Part shown: piece after piece, positions 24,801 to 39,800 of the stretch
Position numbering within the stretch: position 1 is the stretch's first letter
Layout of the letters: each line of letters starts with the position of its first letter
Origin: Liolophura sinensis
Taxonomy: Eukaryota; Mollusca; Polyplacophora; Chitonida; Chitonidae
Direction of reading: 5' to 3'
Length of the DNA stretch: 64,000 bases
NCBI RefSeq assembly: GCF_032854445.1
Contig: NC_088301.1
Coordinates: forward strand, 30,426,402 to 30,490,401
Made by a program: the position numbers and the translations under genes
The notes under the pieces: model-generated
What the model saw: only the letters and a program-made list of their open reading frames with translations
Told to the model about the DNA's origin: nothing
Databases searched by the model: none

Positions 24801-27800
24801 GTAATAACACGAAGAGGAATTTTGTATTAATAATTAATTAATTAATAATTTTAATTAACATTAATAATTTCATGGGAAACAAGAATGATTTCCCAAACAA
24901 AAACTTGGATTTGTTGGCAAAAAAGGCTGCAGCAGAATCATCAAGATTTTTCGACAGTCACAGAAGTCCCTGAAGTCTCGTGCTAAATCTAGCAGTGACA
25001 CAGCTCTGGCGGTCTGTATCCCCCAGACGAGACCTCTTGACACTTGCATGATCTTCACTAGCATGTACTAGTCATAAACTGCTCTTTTCTTCATTTTCAA
25101 GAGCTCTAGTGATTCAGCAGTAAACAGAAACATATAGAAAAACTTATCGTAACATCTTCTTGAGACAGTTGATTTGCACACCCTTTGTTAACAAATTGAT
25201 GCGGACATGACTTAATAAACTTATAATTCATCTATGGCAAGCACTTCTCTGTTATGCTCTTTGTTGGGATAAATTTGTTATTCAAGCATTATGTTAGTTT
25301 ATATACGGCCTGATACTTTGTCTATAAAGATAATTATTTTCATTTGCGCTTTGGGCTCCTCTCAGTGAAATTTCACCACTTATACACAACACTCCATTTT
25401 CCGTCTTTCACACTCCATATTTACTCCCCACTGAGGACTCAGCATAACAGAGCTTTTCCAGGTGTTCAGATTTGTCAGTGCAAAGTCTTCCTATTAAAAG
25501 CACTTAACCTATTTCCACAAAACTTATCATACATATTCCCCAAAATCTAAACTTTTGCATACTTAAGTTTATTTACAATTGGGTAATGGTTTTCATAATT
25601 ACTCCCGTTCAAGTACTTAGTGCAAGAATAAATTTCATGTATTCCCTTCTGATTGCTACATTTCTGTATTCAAACTTGATGTACCAGTAGTGCTATCAGT
25701 GCACACCATGGATGGCCCATGAAACAATCTATATGAAGCCAAACTAATGATGTCCTGTTATTTCTTATAAGGTTTTCTTAGTTTCCTTTTTCTTATTTTT
25801 GGAAGTGTTGAGGAGTATTTTGGGACGTTCATATTCTAGTTAAACATGTTTTGAAAGATGTGATATCTACAATTATAAATGATAAATATGTGTCATTTTG
25901 AAGGTACCTGCTTTGTTCGGTTTTGAAATAAAGATTTTATGATTTCTTCTTGAAAACCTTATTGTAAGCAATTTGATGTAATTATGTATTGAAGCAATTC
26001 ATTTCTGAAGAAATGTTTTGTTGTTTACCAGAATCCCAGAAGGCTTCACTCAACTGCTCAGCCTCACAGAATTATACCTGAATGACACTTTCCTGGATTA
26101 TCTACCTGGCAACTTTGGACGGTCAGTATTATGTGATTTATATCAGAGTACCTGTATGTGACTTGCAGAGCTTAATGCCCTTTAGTTTTGTGCTTAGATT
26201 TACCAAGTGTACGCATGATTGTCTACAGTGTATTTGGTGGTTATTTTTCGAGCGCTGCAGGAAAGCAAATCAGGGGTTAGAATAGTTGGTTCATGAGATG
26301 TTTTCTGTTTGCATGTGGAGCAAACTGATGCTTTTTTGCTTGCGTTTTTTACTCCCTTTTCATACAGGAAATACATAAATTTATGGTGGCTTAAGATATA
26401 CACATTATGATAATTGTGATTATGCAAAATTGCATAACTGGTTTGAGCCGTGAACTCATACATCATCATAGTTATCAAGTTCCATTTCAACCCTCATTGA
26501 AGTGGCTTCAAAATGGCTTCGTGTAAGAAAGATTGCCTTTTACAAGGTAAGGTATGCTGGTTTCAGTTAGGCCTTCTGAACACCCATATTAAACCATGAC
26601 AGCCTGGGCAAGGTGCAGTAATCATTACTATACATGGAAATGGGCAGGTGAATGCTGATGAAGTACTGTATTCCGTTGAGTTGGTGAAACAAATTTACTC
26701 TTGACAGATATAATGTGCTAGCTCTAGATATGTCAGTGATAGTTTATTAATGAAGTGTTCTTATGCTGTGAAAGTGGAAACATCTAGCATAGTGTATCAA
26801 ATCTGAAGGTTTTGGTTTGGAGTATTCTCAGTTGACCAGGTTATACTGTGTACCATGTTATACAAATATGGACTTTATGTTACATTTATTCAAAGCATGC
26901 TGTTACTGCTTGTGATCAGTGTGCAAGAGTGACAATACAGGTGGTTTTGAGTAGAGTTTATCTATTTGCAGATTGTCCAAATTGAAGATACTAGAAATCC
27001 GTGAGAATAATTTGAAGACGTTACCAAAGTCCCTGTCACGCTTGACCAGTTTGGAAAGGTTGGACATTGGTCAGAATCAATTCACATGTCTGGTAAGTTG
27101 TAAAGTTGGCATGTATATTTATCAATATTGGTTTATCAAAGTGATCAGGGTATTCGTTAGTTTATCAGGTAACATGCCATTGACACGTCTCAGACAGGCT
27201 AGAGATTTGCACCTCAGTTAGAGCTTCGTGTAGTGATGGGCCACACCTCAACACCCTATTGAGGCTGCATGTTCAAATCCAGCTTTCATGGTTTTGTCAG
27301 CTTTAAATGTTTGTGGAGAGGTTTGTCCTGTTCAAGTTGGTGGTTTACTGACTTGACTGAGGGCTCTTAAGTGCTCTCCACCCACAACACTGGCTGTGCA
27401 AAATTCTTAAGCATGGCATAAAATACCAATCAAACAAGTGACTGAGTCAAAGCCAAGCATGTACTAATACTTGCTAAAAATTGATATAGACTTCAAGTAA
27501 AGCTGCTTGAGAGTATTTATTCATATCACTTTAAACATGTTTAATAGCCATAATTTAGTATGTTACTTTCAAGCATTGTCGTTGAGTCCTAAACTTCCTG
27601 TTCAAAATTCTGACATGAAGCAGGAATAATTGTGATCATGGGACAATTTCCTATTTTAACAGCTCTTACTGTAATAAGACTTTTCATTATGTTTACAGAA
27701 GATCATGCAACTTTATTTTGTTTTTATCCATAAAAGAAATATCAGTTCATTTTCAAAAGCAGATGTTCATTAGTGCAGTTATCACTATTTTGATTGGCAA

Positions 27801-30800
27801 TGAATGAATGAATAAAAGAGGTATGCACAAGAAAAAAAAGAAAAACATAGACAATGGTACGGTCTGAACAACCTTTCCTTGTGTCTGTACAGTCATTATT
27901 AGCATGAATTGAGAATAATTAACTAAGCATGTTAAATGTGACGTACTTGACTAATGTAGTTTTGAAATTTGGTCATTTTCCTATGAGTTTGAAGTTTGAT
28001 TTTAAGTTTTTTTTCTGTTCTTCTCAATGTGCATATTTACATGCCAGTTACATATTAAACAGCTGTAGGTGAAATACAATATGTAATATACACAGGGTAT
28101 ACGCATATGTACAGCTACATGTTTGATATATATATATATAGTTTGTAGAGTAAAATATCCCAAAACTTTGTTATTAGAAACAGGAGTGGTAAACAGTGTG
28201 TAGTAAAGCTATGAACTCATTACTCCTCTGCTTTCTCTATGTCTGTTTTTTTAATTGACTGTCAGAATTGTTACAGAAGTAGTGCTTTATCCTGAAGATG
28301 TCCCCTGAAAAAAGTGTACATGTTTGCCTTTGATGTGATACTTTAGCTCCCACCACAGTGTGGAGGTGACACTTTGCTCAATTAACTGCCTTCCTAAGCT
28401 GGGCTGTAGAATTAATGATGAAGTCAGCTGTTATGGGTAGACGTGTTGAAATAGGTTGACCATGTGACATAAGATATACTTTGGTACTTTATCGGGTTGC
28501 ACATGTAAGTTGTACATCTACTTTGACCAACTTAATTTCCTAGAAACTTGACCAAAATTAAAACTGAACATAATATATACATACAAAGGGTATGGAAGTT
28601 GAGAAATATTTAGAATTGGAGAAGCAGGTCAGAGTTCAAAAGTAGACGGCTGAATTGAAAGTAATTATGTCAAAATTACTATTGATTCAAATAGTAAGAA
28701 TATTCAAAGTAGTTGGCAGTAGACAGCTGTCTACAGCCTGCTTAACTTGTCCTTTTTGAACACCCTGGAGAAAGTCTTAAGAGTCATTGTCCTATTTATG
28801 CAATATTTGAGTTCGCATAAATCTCTTGAAAGCTGTAGGGTTTTACTGGTAAGGGAATGGATTACTGGAAGACACATCACTTTACACTGGATTTGAGTGG
28901 TCGATTTGATTATTGCTCATGTTAACCAAAGTATGCTACAGGTACTTAAAAGTTCATTGGGTATTTTGTGAACACATACGGAAGGATGACAGATAATTTA
29001 TATTCCCCGGTCAGTTCATACATGTAACTGACGAGTTCACTTGTGTGAAACCGAGGAATTCAGCTACAGATGTCACAGGTTTTTTCATAATCTTTTAGCC
29101 ACATTTGCATAATCCCTAATACTCTGGAGATTAATGCGAAAATTGAATATCGCTTATTTGTATGTATGTTTATACTGGGCCAATCAGTGACTGTCCATGC
29201 TGTGTCTTCAGTACCTTTAATGTTGCTGCAGTGGTTGTAAGCCAGAATCATTCCTCCATTGACCCCAGTGACCTACAGGGTTTTGCCTGTATGCTTGTGC
29301 CCATGATGAATTGTCAGCCAGGTACATGTAGTCTTAATTTTGCTCAGAGTTGTTTCTATTTTGATTAGACATTTCACAAGCAAGCTGTAGTTGTGTTGAT
29401 GACTGTGCTAGTCATCTTACAGTGTTTGATCTATGTTTATGTAGATTATGTGTATAGGGTGTATTTGTAGCAGTGGCTGTAAACATTGTGCACACAAAGT
29501 TTTGTGTGAAATTCTGATGCAATTCAATATGAGATTGTATATCTGGTTAAATCACCATAAAAGTTGTTAAACCTCTCCTTTTAGTGCAACTGTTGCATAG
29601 CATTGTGTTTTATGCTTAAATATACAGTATATTAAAACAGGCTATTCTGTGAGCATTGAAATGGCCAGTATAGCATGTAAAATAGCAACCTTTATTGTGA
29701 TTTATGCACCTTTTTAATTTGATGCTGAAGACAAATCTACATTAGTTGGATTGGCCAATTTCAGGGCTTCACAGAAAGTATAAAATTTTATCAGTCAACA
29801 CAGAATAATGCCTTCAGAATATGCTTGAACAAACACCTTGCAAACATGCGAGAGATTTGAAGAATGACAGTAGTTACAGGATAGGGTTAAGTGTGTGTAA
29901 AAGGCAAACATTTATTACACAGGTTAATCCTATGTTCAGTGTAAGATAGTAGCTGTCAGCAAACACAGATCACTCAAGCGTGACAGGGTATGATAAAATC
30001 ATAATGACCCTTGGTGGGAAAAAAATCTGCAATTAATATTTTTTACCTGGCTTCACTTTCTCATTTGAGGGTTTTTCTCCAGTGCTTTCTTGACATTTGC
30101 AATGTAGATTTATGTGTGTTTCTGGCTGTGGACTTAATTCTCCTTGGCTGAACTTTAATAGATGTTTGTTAAGTGTGAAATCTAACTAAACTACACTATT
30201 CAACTTAGACAGACTGTACACTGTGAGATTTCATACAGGAACCATGTGTTAGGTGGTTTAAGATATTTGAGTTAAGCACATATAATTTAATTTTCCCAAA
30301 TTTACGCTTCTAAAGCACAAACTACTTGGTCAGATTTTTGCGTTTAAACTCCAATAAACCGAATAAAATGAACCCACTCCCACGTAGGACTACTTTTTCT
30401 AAGAATGGAACAGAAAGAGACTGAAGGCATGTCATGTAAAATGACAAACAGAACACTGTAAATATATCTGCTTTCGTCTGTATTATATTCACATTCATAA
30501 GTATTAACATCAGTGCAAATTCTGTGGATAGTTTAGGATGAATTAAGACTGTTTAAACAGTAGTGCCTACCTCAATATGTGAGCTTGGTCACATAGACTT
30601 GCTGAGTCAGCGAATGGATATGCATAGCCATTTTGCTGAAACTAATGTGCCGAGTGCTTGCTAAAAACAAACCAGTTTGATCAAAATCAGTTTCCAGCTG
30701 ATGTTTACAATGCACACAGTTGTTCTTGGATAACCAGTATGTTTGAAATACTGAGAGATATCATCCATATGTTACTCGTGTTTTGCAACCAGCATGACAA

Positions 30801-33800
30801 AGTCACCTCCAGCACATCCTTGGCGTGCAGCAACAACAGCAGTAATCTGTTGTGAACAGCACAAACGCCTTGTCGCCTAGAAAATGCGTCTCATGGGATA
30901 AATTCAACTCCTCCTGCATCTTTCACACCCATAGTTCTCTAGCTTGGAATTCATGTTCTAAATGTTTTCAGAAAAATGTTGTCACAGTTTTCTTTGAAAT
31001 GACCCGCAGATATAAACTTTGCCTACTGCAGAACTTTGATCACCAATTTCATTGAGCCAAAGGATCTCATTCATAAAATGTGTGTTCTGGAGCCTGAGGC
31101 GTTCCCTTCTTCAAAACAGCTGACTAGCATTTCACAGGAATGAAAGTAAAACATTAGATGACATCCTTTTATTCCTTAAATTAAATACGCGGATTCATAT
31201 TGTTTGCACAAAGGTTATACACCTGAAAAATATTCGTCCGTCCTTAAGTGTATTATATGACAATCATCTGTTGCCCAGGGCCCAGTTTCATGAAGCATAC
31301 TTAGTGCTAAGTAGCCCTTAGCTAAGTGCACTTTATATCTCTACATCATACGTCATCATGGTGTTTAAGGGCAAAATTAGGGAAGGCCCCAGATCCTGTT
31401 GTGAAAATTATGTGCTTTTGTGGACTGAATGAATGCAAGAAGTAACCTCGTATAGTGACAAAATGATGAAAGCTGTAATGTTACAGACAATTTTATGTCC
31501 TAAAAGATGGGGCCGCACAATAACAAAGCGTACAAAAGAAAGAATGATTGTGATCAGGTGTAGATTTTGGCTGTAAATATAACAAAGCATTGTATACATA
31601 CATATAACCACCCAATCTCAAGCTGTTGTTGTTTGCAGTTAAAAACCATTGTTTGCTAATCTGCTTAATCAAAAAGAAAAATTAGTTTATAGCTGAAAGG
31701 CCAAAGCAGGCGACTCTTCACAGGTTGGCTTTGTCAATTTTAAACTGTGTTTTACCCAAACACTGTGTTTATGTTAAACATATTATGATGAGACATTGTT
31801 GTATAAAACATACATTCAAACTGTATTAAGCTGCTATGAATAAAACTAAACATGTAAGTAAGTATGGCCTGAATGGATTTGTTAACAAGATAAGAAGGAA
31901 ATGTTCTGCTCAGTCAGGTAATGTAATAGGCCAGAGGTCAAAGGTTGCCTAAAGTATCAGCATAAAACAGTGGTGCTAGCCTGCATGGACATGTAATTAC
32001 CTCTGTAACAGGAAGTGCTTGATATATATGTATGGTAGTCACTGACTCTAACATTTGGAAAATGTGTGTGTTGACATTGAAGTTACAGAAAAAATGGTTG
32101 TTGGAATGCACATTCTACAACAGTTGATTGTTGTCTCAGTGGAGGCTGTTCAGAAATGTATTGAAAGTTCAAAAGTCTTAGCTATAGTCTAGACTTGCAT
32201 GTATTTATGCATTGAAAATCAGATCTCTTATCAGATCAGGGATATATTCCTGGACAATGTTCGAAGTACCAATATAGTTTTGTATTTAATATGATAAAAC
32301 TGTTACTATGATTTAAGTTTAACTTAATCTTTGATACACTTTATAACACCCAGCCCCTGAACTTACTGCAACAGCCTCCACTATCAGTCAATATTTCACT
32401 CAGCTTTTCTTTTTTATGTATTGCTTTAGTGTCAGTTTCACAAAAATAAACATCTTGTAGTAAACCTCAAAGTTTGTCCAACTAAGGGACACCCCTTAAC
32501 AAGCATGACAAATAGACAAATCCTCAAGTGACATGATAAAGAGGGTTCCGCATTGAAGTGCATGTAGTTTTATTTTTCACATGGAACAATCTTGAAGCCA
32601 ATGTTTGGTCTAAACATCCCCAATTCATGTCATTATCTTTTATTGTTATTTGTCATGTTAGAACAGAACGAAATAGAGATGTTAATTTTAAAGTGTGTAT
32701 TTCTTGTTTCAGGAAGATGTAATTGGCCACATGACGAACTTGTTGGAGTTGTGGTGTGACACAAACAAGATTGTACACATTACTGAGGTGGGTTACTCCG
32801 CTTTGTCACATTTCAGCCTAATGGTGATTCTAATTTTCTAATTTAAAGTCTAATTTAAAGTCACAAGTAACTTGTGTCCAGTTTATCTAGAAGATCTACA
32901 TGCCCTCTCTCTCCCCAACCCTCCTGCTTCACGGAGATCAACCTTTTTGTCTGTAAAAAAACTTTTTTCTAGGCCTAGTATTTCTTTGCCGTATTGCAGT
33001 GAAAGACAACCTCCTAGCAAGTCTGTTCCAAGGTCGCTCTCAGATAGATCTCATCGTATAACACAGCATGTTGTTCCTAGGGTTCTATTCAAGAATTGAG
33101 AAGTTAGAGTATTTTGTATATAGACTGTGTTGTTTTCTACTAGTAATCCTAGGATAATTTGATTTTAAGTAACCTTGGAACTTTCATTTTGTTCATGTGT
33201 TGTCACGGAAGTTACCATGAGGAAAGCGTACAATTATATTGTGGGTTGTTATGTGCTCTATTAACAGGGTATAGGAAACTTAAAACAGCTGATGTTCTTA
33301 GATGCCTCTAAAAACCGATTGGCTGAGCTTCCAGATCAGATAGGAAACTGTTCCTCATTGGCTGATCTTCATCTGACAACCAATCGGCTACAAGCTTTGC
33401 CTGAGACTTTAGGTAGGTTTGGAGTATGAGATGTTTTAAGCAAATCTATATATATGTATATATACATGTAGTTACATGTGGCTAAACTATTATGGTCAGA
33501 ACTGGAATAATTCACATATATATTCATGAAAAGAATAAAAAAATTCATGCAGTTAACAATGTGTAGAATCTAACAGTTTGAATTTTTTTGACCATTTAGA
33601 TGAAAGTGGAATGATTTAAATACATGAGAGCCCTATTCTCCTCATTTTCCCCCTAATGCTCAGTTCAGTACCGGCACTTTAATACATTGGTGATTTTGTT
33701 CATGGCCGTACGTGGGAAGGTCTTCCATCAACCTGCGGATGGTCGTGGGTTTCCCCTGGGCTCTGGCCGCCGTCGTATAAGTGAAATATTCTTGAGTACG

Positions 33801-36800
33801 GCGTAAAACACCAATCAAATAAATAAATAAATAAATTTTGTTCATGTAGTCTGACTCACCCAGAAATGTCCCCAAATTGATATACTGTGATGTATTACTT
33901 CAAATTACATATGGTGAAATATTTACTGAAAAAATTCTGGAATAGTCAATACAGAGTGTGTAAAAATGCATTTTCAGAAGCACATAAAGGCCTTCATGAT
34001 ACTTTTGTTGCCAACACTTTTTTCTGTATGCATTATGTTGGGTTTATTAAAGTGAGAGTTCAGAGTAATTATAACTTGACCAGTACATGTTGTAAAAAAA
34101 ACTTTGAAAATTATACTGATGTGAAAATTAGGTTAGAATAAGTGATTAAGTGTTGGTAATGCGAAAATTAGGTTATTGTAAGGATAATTTGTTGGTAATG
34201 CAAAAATTAGGTTATAGTAAGGGTAATGTGTTGGTAATGCAAAAATTAGGTTATAGTAAGGGTAAAGTGTTAGTAATGTGAAAATTAGGTTATAGTAACG
34301 GTAATGTGTTGGTATTGCAAAAATTAGGTTGTAGTAAGGGTAAAGTGTTAGTAATGTGAAAATTAGGTTATAGTAACAGTAATGTGTTGGTAATGCAAAA
34401 ATTAGGTTATAGTAAGGGTAGTGTGTTGGTAGTGCAAAAATTAGGTTATGGTAAGGATAATATGTTGGTAATGCGAAAATTAGGTTGTAGTAAGGGTAAA
34501 GTGTTAGTAATGTGAAAATTAGGTTATAGTAACAGTAATGTGTTGGTAATGCAAAAATTAGGTTATAGTAAGGGTAATGTGTTGGTAGTGCAAAAATTAG
34601 GTTATAGTAAGGATAATATGTTGGTAATGTGAAAATTAGGTTGTACGGTCAAACCTGTACATACAGCCACCTGTAAACAGCGTCCATCTGCCGTAAATGG
34701 CCACTCTCTGCCACAACCAAACAATTTTCCATGTTAAACAACCTGTAACATCCTGTATATAATCTGACCTCCTGTGGTTCCTGCCATGAATGGTTTCTTA
34801 TCTGGCTTGCTTGACCATTATCTTTTGCAGGGAAATGGTGTTGTTTTCATTTCGCGTTGCCAAAGTATTGCCTGTACCGAACACATGGAGAAATTCATCT
34901 TCCTCCACTCGTACATTTTGTTGTTGTTGTTTCACCGGTAATGACAAATATGATTGACTGGATTTTCGAGCATCTCAGCAGTCTGCCATTTACAGTCCAA
35001 AAATTTGTTAGAACAGTCGTTTATACCTACGTAGGCCAAACTGGCACATGGTTTTCTAGAGTTTGACAATGATGATAAGAAAGTTCTCCTGTCATGTGTG
35101 CACTGAGCTGAAATTCTTTCTGTAAGCGCCTGTTGAATGCATGAGGCCTATACCCCACAAAACTTAAAATTATTGAGTTATCATTTCACTACAATTGTTA
35201 TATTTCTATGAAATTTCCTGAAACTTAATTCATTTTGTGATTTGGCATGGTCTTCACAACCTTTCTTATGTGGCCAATCGTCATATGCGGCCACTTTTTA
35301 TGTCTCCTTTCACTGGCCGCATAGAACAGGTTTGACTGTAGTTAAGGTAATGCGTTGGAAATGCAAAATTTAGGTTATAGTAAGGATAATGTGGTGGTAA
35401 TGGGACAGTTAGGTTACACTAAGGATAATGTGTTGGTAGTGCAAAAATTAGGTTATAGTAAGGACAGGATGTTGGTAATGCAAAAATTAGGTTATAGGAA
35501 GGGTAATGTGTTGGTAATGCAAAATTTACATTATAGTAAGGAGAGTGTGTTGGTAATGCAACAGTTAGGTAACACTAAGGATAATGTGTTGGTAATGCGA
35601 AAATTAGGTTATAGAAAGGACAGTATGTTGGTAATGCGAAAATTAGGTTATAGGAAGGGTAATGCGTTGGTAATGCAAAATTTACGTTATAGTAAGGATA
35701 GTGTGTTGGTAATGTGACAGTTAGATAACACTAAGGATAATGTGTTGGTAATGCAAAAATTAGGTTATTGTAAGGATAATGTGTTGGTAATGTGAAAATT
35801 ATGTCGTAGTAAGGGTAATGTGTTCATGGCCAGATGTTTGGTGTTCACTGGTGACAAATTAGGCAGTTGTATTGTGTATATGTATGTATGTATGATGTAG
35901 ACAGCTAGGTGAGGATGGATATAGACAAAACAGGTGCGTGAGGTGTCATCAATCAACCAGCCATCAGCTAACGTAGTCAAACATGCTGCCAAGCTGTGGG
36001 TGGGCGGCAGTCTCTACAAAGCTTTTCTTAATACTCTCCATCATACAAATTCAAGTTGATTTTGACAGCTGTTTTTTTTTTTTTGTTCTTTGGCCCAACA
36101 CAAGTGGCAGGGATAAATCCTGGATGTTCCAAATGGCATAAATTAATGACAGTCCAATTGTCACAAGATATTATGATATGTGTGTAATGTACAAGTGCAT
36201 ATAAAACGTAGCATTTTTTCTCTACAACTTGAAAGGGATCGTGGGGATAAAGAGTTTACGGTCCTAAACAAATTCGTTGTGAATATGTAGTGACATTGAA
36301 TACATGCATGTCCTAAACAGATTTTGTTATAGTTCCTTCTGAGCTGTCCATAACAGTATATGGAGTCTACACACATCTTTAAAAGAATAGGGGGCCTCCG
36401 TGGCTCAGTTTGTTAGCACGCTAGCGCAGCGCAATGATCCAGGAGTCCCTCACCAATGCGGTCGCTGTGAGTTCAAGTCCAGCTCATGCTGGCTTCCTCT
36501 CCGTCCGTACATGGGAAGGTCAGGCAGTAACCTGCAGATGGTCGTGGGTTTTCCCCGGGCTCTGCCCGGTTTCCACCCACCATAATGCTGGCCGCCGTCG
36601 TATAAGTGAAATATTCTTGAGTACGGCGTAAAACACCAATCATATAAATAAATAAATAAATAAAAAGAATAAGTACTGCAGTGGCTATTTTTAGCCAAGA
36701 ATGTGCATGCAAAAATACTCTTATTGTAGAAACTTTTATTTTAAAATGTTACCATATATTTCACTTATATTACAGCAATCAGAAGTAGTGATGGGTGATT

Positions 36801-39800
36801 TGAAGTGGTATTAAGTAGTAAGTGTACAAACAGATACATGTATCTTGTTGATATTAAGTAGTAAGTGTACAAACAGATACATGTATCTTGTTTTGTTGCC
36901 AGGTAATCTGAACAACTTGACAACATTGAAGATAGATGACAACAGTCTGTTCTGCCTGCCCACCACGATGGGAGGGTGAGTACGCCAAGGAGGCCTTCTC
37001 CACGTGCCATTGTTTTCTGATGACTGGATCACTGTTCATCACTGACTGATTAGTCTGATCTGGCACTATTGTTGAAGTGTAAAGGGAATATCATTTAACT
37101 CCCACACAAAAAGTATTGTGTACTGAGTTGAGCTGTTCTCATTTACATGTCCTTACATTTAATTGTGTTGTATGATATGATTCCTTAAATGATTGCTTTG
37201 TTTTTTGTCCACAATTGCTCATTTCAAGTCAAAATCACTTTTATGTGTATTTTGGCTTGGTACATGTGCAGTATTTAGTATTTAATATTTTGCATCAGCT
37301 CATTCTGATAGTAACACTTAAAACCACATTTTTTGATGTTATATGTTGAAAAAAAAAAAAAAAGAATCTTTTGGACTGTCTAGTTTAACTTAAAAAGACT
37401 TCAAAAAGTTTTTTGTGTGGAAGTTTACAATGACAGATTGGAATCAACAACAAAACAGTGTTTAAATTGGTTGACTAAAATAAGTCATACATGGATTGAA
37501 ATAAGTTTGCCGACTCAAATGTTCTTTAACAAATGAAAATAAAGATACAGTATTAAGGGCTACTAAAGCGGAGTAACACAAAGCATATTTCTTTCTGTCC
37601 GCAGATTGACGTCACTTTCTGAGCTCAATGTCAGCGCTAATGACATAGACGAACTCCCACCAAGCATTGGATTTCTTCGCAATCTGAGGACGTTTTATGC
37701 TGATGAAAACTTACTTAGATCTCTTCCACCAGAAGTTAGTTAACTTATAACAGTATTTGGTAAATAACAAAAGCATCACTTAAAATGGTAAACAAAACTT
37801 GTAGAACTTCAAGTAAAATAACTGTTATGGTTTATGGATTTTAAGCAGGCTTTTGAGTAAGTGGAAAATTCTGTGATGCAGCTTACGACACCAGTCATTT
37901 AAATAGATGATAATAGTAAAAAAGTTCTTCATAATACAGTGCAGTTGCTAATCTTCTGCCAGTGAAAAGTGTGAATCATACAAAGTCTGCAGTCATAACA
38001 GTGTACGTGGGCTGAATGCTTGTTTGGCACAAACTGAATACCTGTTTGGAAGTAAAATCCAGTTTGAAGTGGGATTTAAATACAGGACAGCAATTAATTT
38101 TTTTGGTTTTGTTTTTTCAGTTGGGCAGTTGCAGTGGTATCACAGTGCTGTCATTTCGTAGTAACCGTCTGTCCTACCTGCCTGATGAGATAGGCCGTAT
38201 ACCAGGGATGAGAGTTCTGAACCTGAGTGACAATAAACTGGTCAATCTTCCCTTCAGTGTGGTCAAACTCAAACACTTACAGGCCCTCTGGCTCTCCGAG
38301 AATCAGGTCAGCTTCATATCAGTAACCGATAGTAGTTCCCCAGTCGGTCAGCAGCCTTCATAGAATTGCAAACATGCCCCAAACCTGCCCCTTTCCACTC
38401 CTCCCCTCTCCCCCTCCCTGGCTCGGTCTGTCTCTTAATACTGTGTCATAAAATAATATTTAGACTTTCTTTGGGGTTTTGGAAATCAGAATCTGCACAA
38501 ATATTCACCATTTCAAATTGTATTAGATCACAGTTATTGCTACTTCTTAAATTAGAGGTTAAGAAAGGCTTTCCTACAGAGGCTTGATGGTCATGTTTGT
38601 TGATGATGAACACATATCAGCTATATATATCAGTCATATATATGAAGTTATATGTTGAAAGCTTATATATATCAGCCGTAATTTTTACTTTTTGTTAACC
38701 TATAAATGCAGGTAGGGCGAGAAATTTTTTGAATTTTAGTTTTCATTGAATACATTTTAAACAGGACACATGTTTTTCATTGTTGGTAAATTTGCATAGT
38801 TCAGTTTACGAATATGATTCTCACACTGAGAATAAAGCTTGTTGAAATCCTCTGTTAATAAGTTGTGTCTGTTCATCTATTCAAATATGTAAGAAGAAAA
38901 AGCTCTTTTTCCCAAGTGATAGTTCAATGAATTGCATGGAGTGAAACATTCTTGGTGCCAATCTAGACAACACCGAGCATTACAAAAAAGCCTCTGAATG
39001 TTGGGTCACATTGCCAGGGTTATAATGTCACTGCTTCAAGAGCATACGTATGCAAAGAGCCTGATGTACGTATCTTATGATAAACCTATAGAAAGCTTGA
39101 GACTTGTGTTCAGGCAGGAAGAGTTCCCCCATTGTTTTGACATTTCTGTTGATTAATGACTATAGACTATATGTGTATGTTATGTTGTTGGCAGACAAAG
39201 CCCCTGATCCCACTGCAGAGTGAGATTGACCCAGAGACAGACAGGAAAGTGCTAACATGTTACCTCCTACCTCAAGGGGCTATGGAACAGAACAGTAGGT
39301 CCTTTTGCATCTTTCAAAAACATGTATAGTATGTCAAGGGAAAGAAAACAGCTTCCCTAACTCTTCAACCTTTTGCGTATGGAAGAGCAAGTTTCAGTGC
39401 AATTTATGCAGACTTTTGATTTGATTTTGAAGACAAAACTCCATTGGTTAGATTGGCCAACTTCAGGGCTTCTCAAAAAGTATAATTTTATCAGTGGACA
39501 CAGAATAATGCTTTCAAGATCTGCTTGAATAAACACCTTGCAAACATGCAAAAAGGTTGAAGAACATGAAAATAATTGGTAGGGGTACTTTGGACATTTA
39601 TTCAACATGGCTACTAGCAGTTAGAGTCTGGATTTAACTAGTTAATGTGTAAAGATTTGAAATAAGGCTTGGGAAGTGCTTTGAACATCAGATTTAAAGA
39701 GCTGAAGTGTCCTTTGCTCTTGTACATGTATGTTTGTTTGTGCATTTTATTTTTTCTTCAAAGGAAACCTCTGCCAAAAATTTGATAAAGACCTAAGAAA

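Larger units (their letters stand above)
27093..32712 (+). other. Intron 6 (5.6 kb)
   Basis: It contains one old SINE A copy and one MITE D copy. Nothing else is supported. The 30640-31100 stretch has a different, less T-rich texture and could be a decayed element, but no motif is readable. Confidence 0.55.
33413..36902 (+). other. Intron 8
   Basis: This intron is built largely of repeats: a truncated SINE, a 39-bp array split by a 693-bp TA-flanked element, a full SINE, and a 43-bp perfect duplication against the acceptor. The remainder (35830-36380) has only simple TATG-type runs. Confidence 0.75.

Noticed and set aside
30640-31100. Possible decayed element in intron 6
   Set aside because: The texture differs from its surroundings, but no terminal repeats, tail or protein motif could be read.
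35355-35717. 120-codon frame with 13-residue repeats
   Set aside because: It is produced by the 39-bp period of the intronic minisatellite.
34121-35825. CRISPR-like interpretation of the short repeats
   Set aside because: Units are contiguous with no unique spacers, and the window is animal nuclear DNA.
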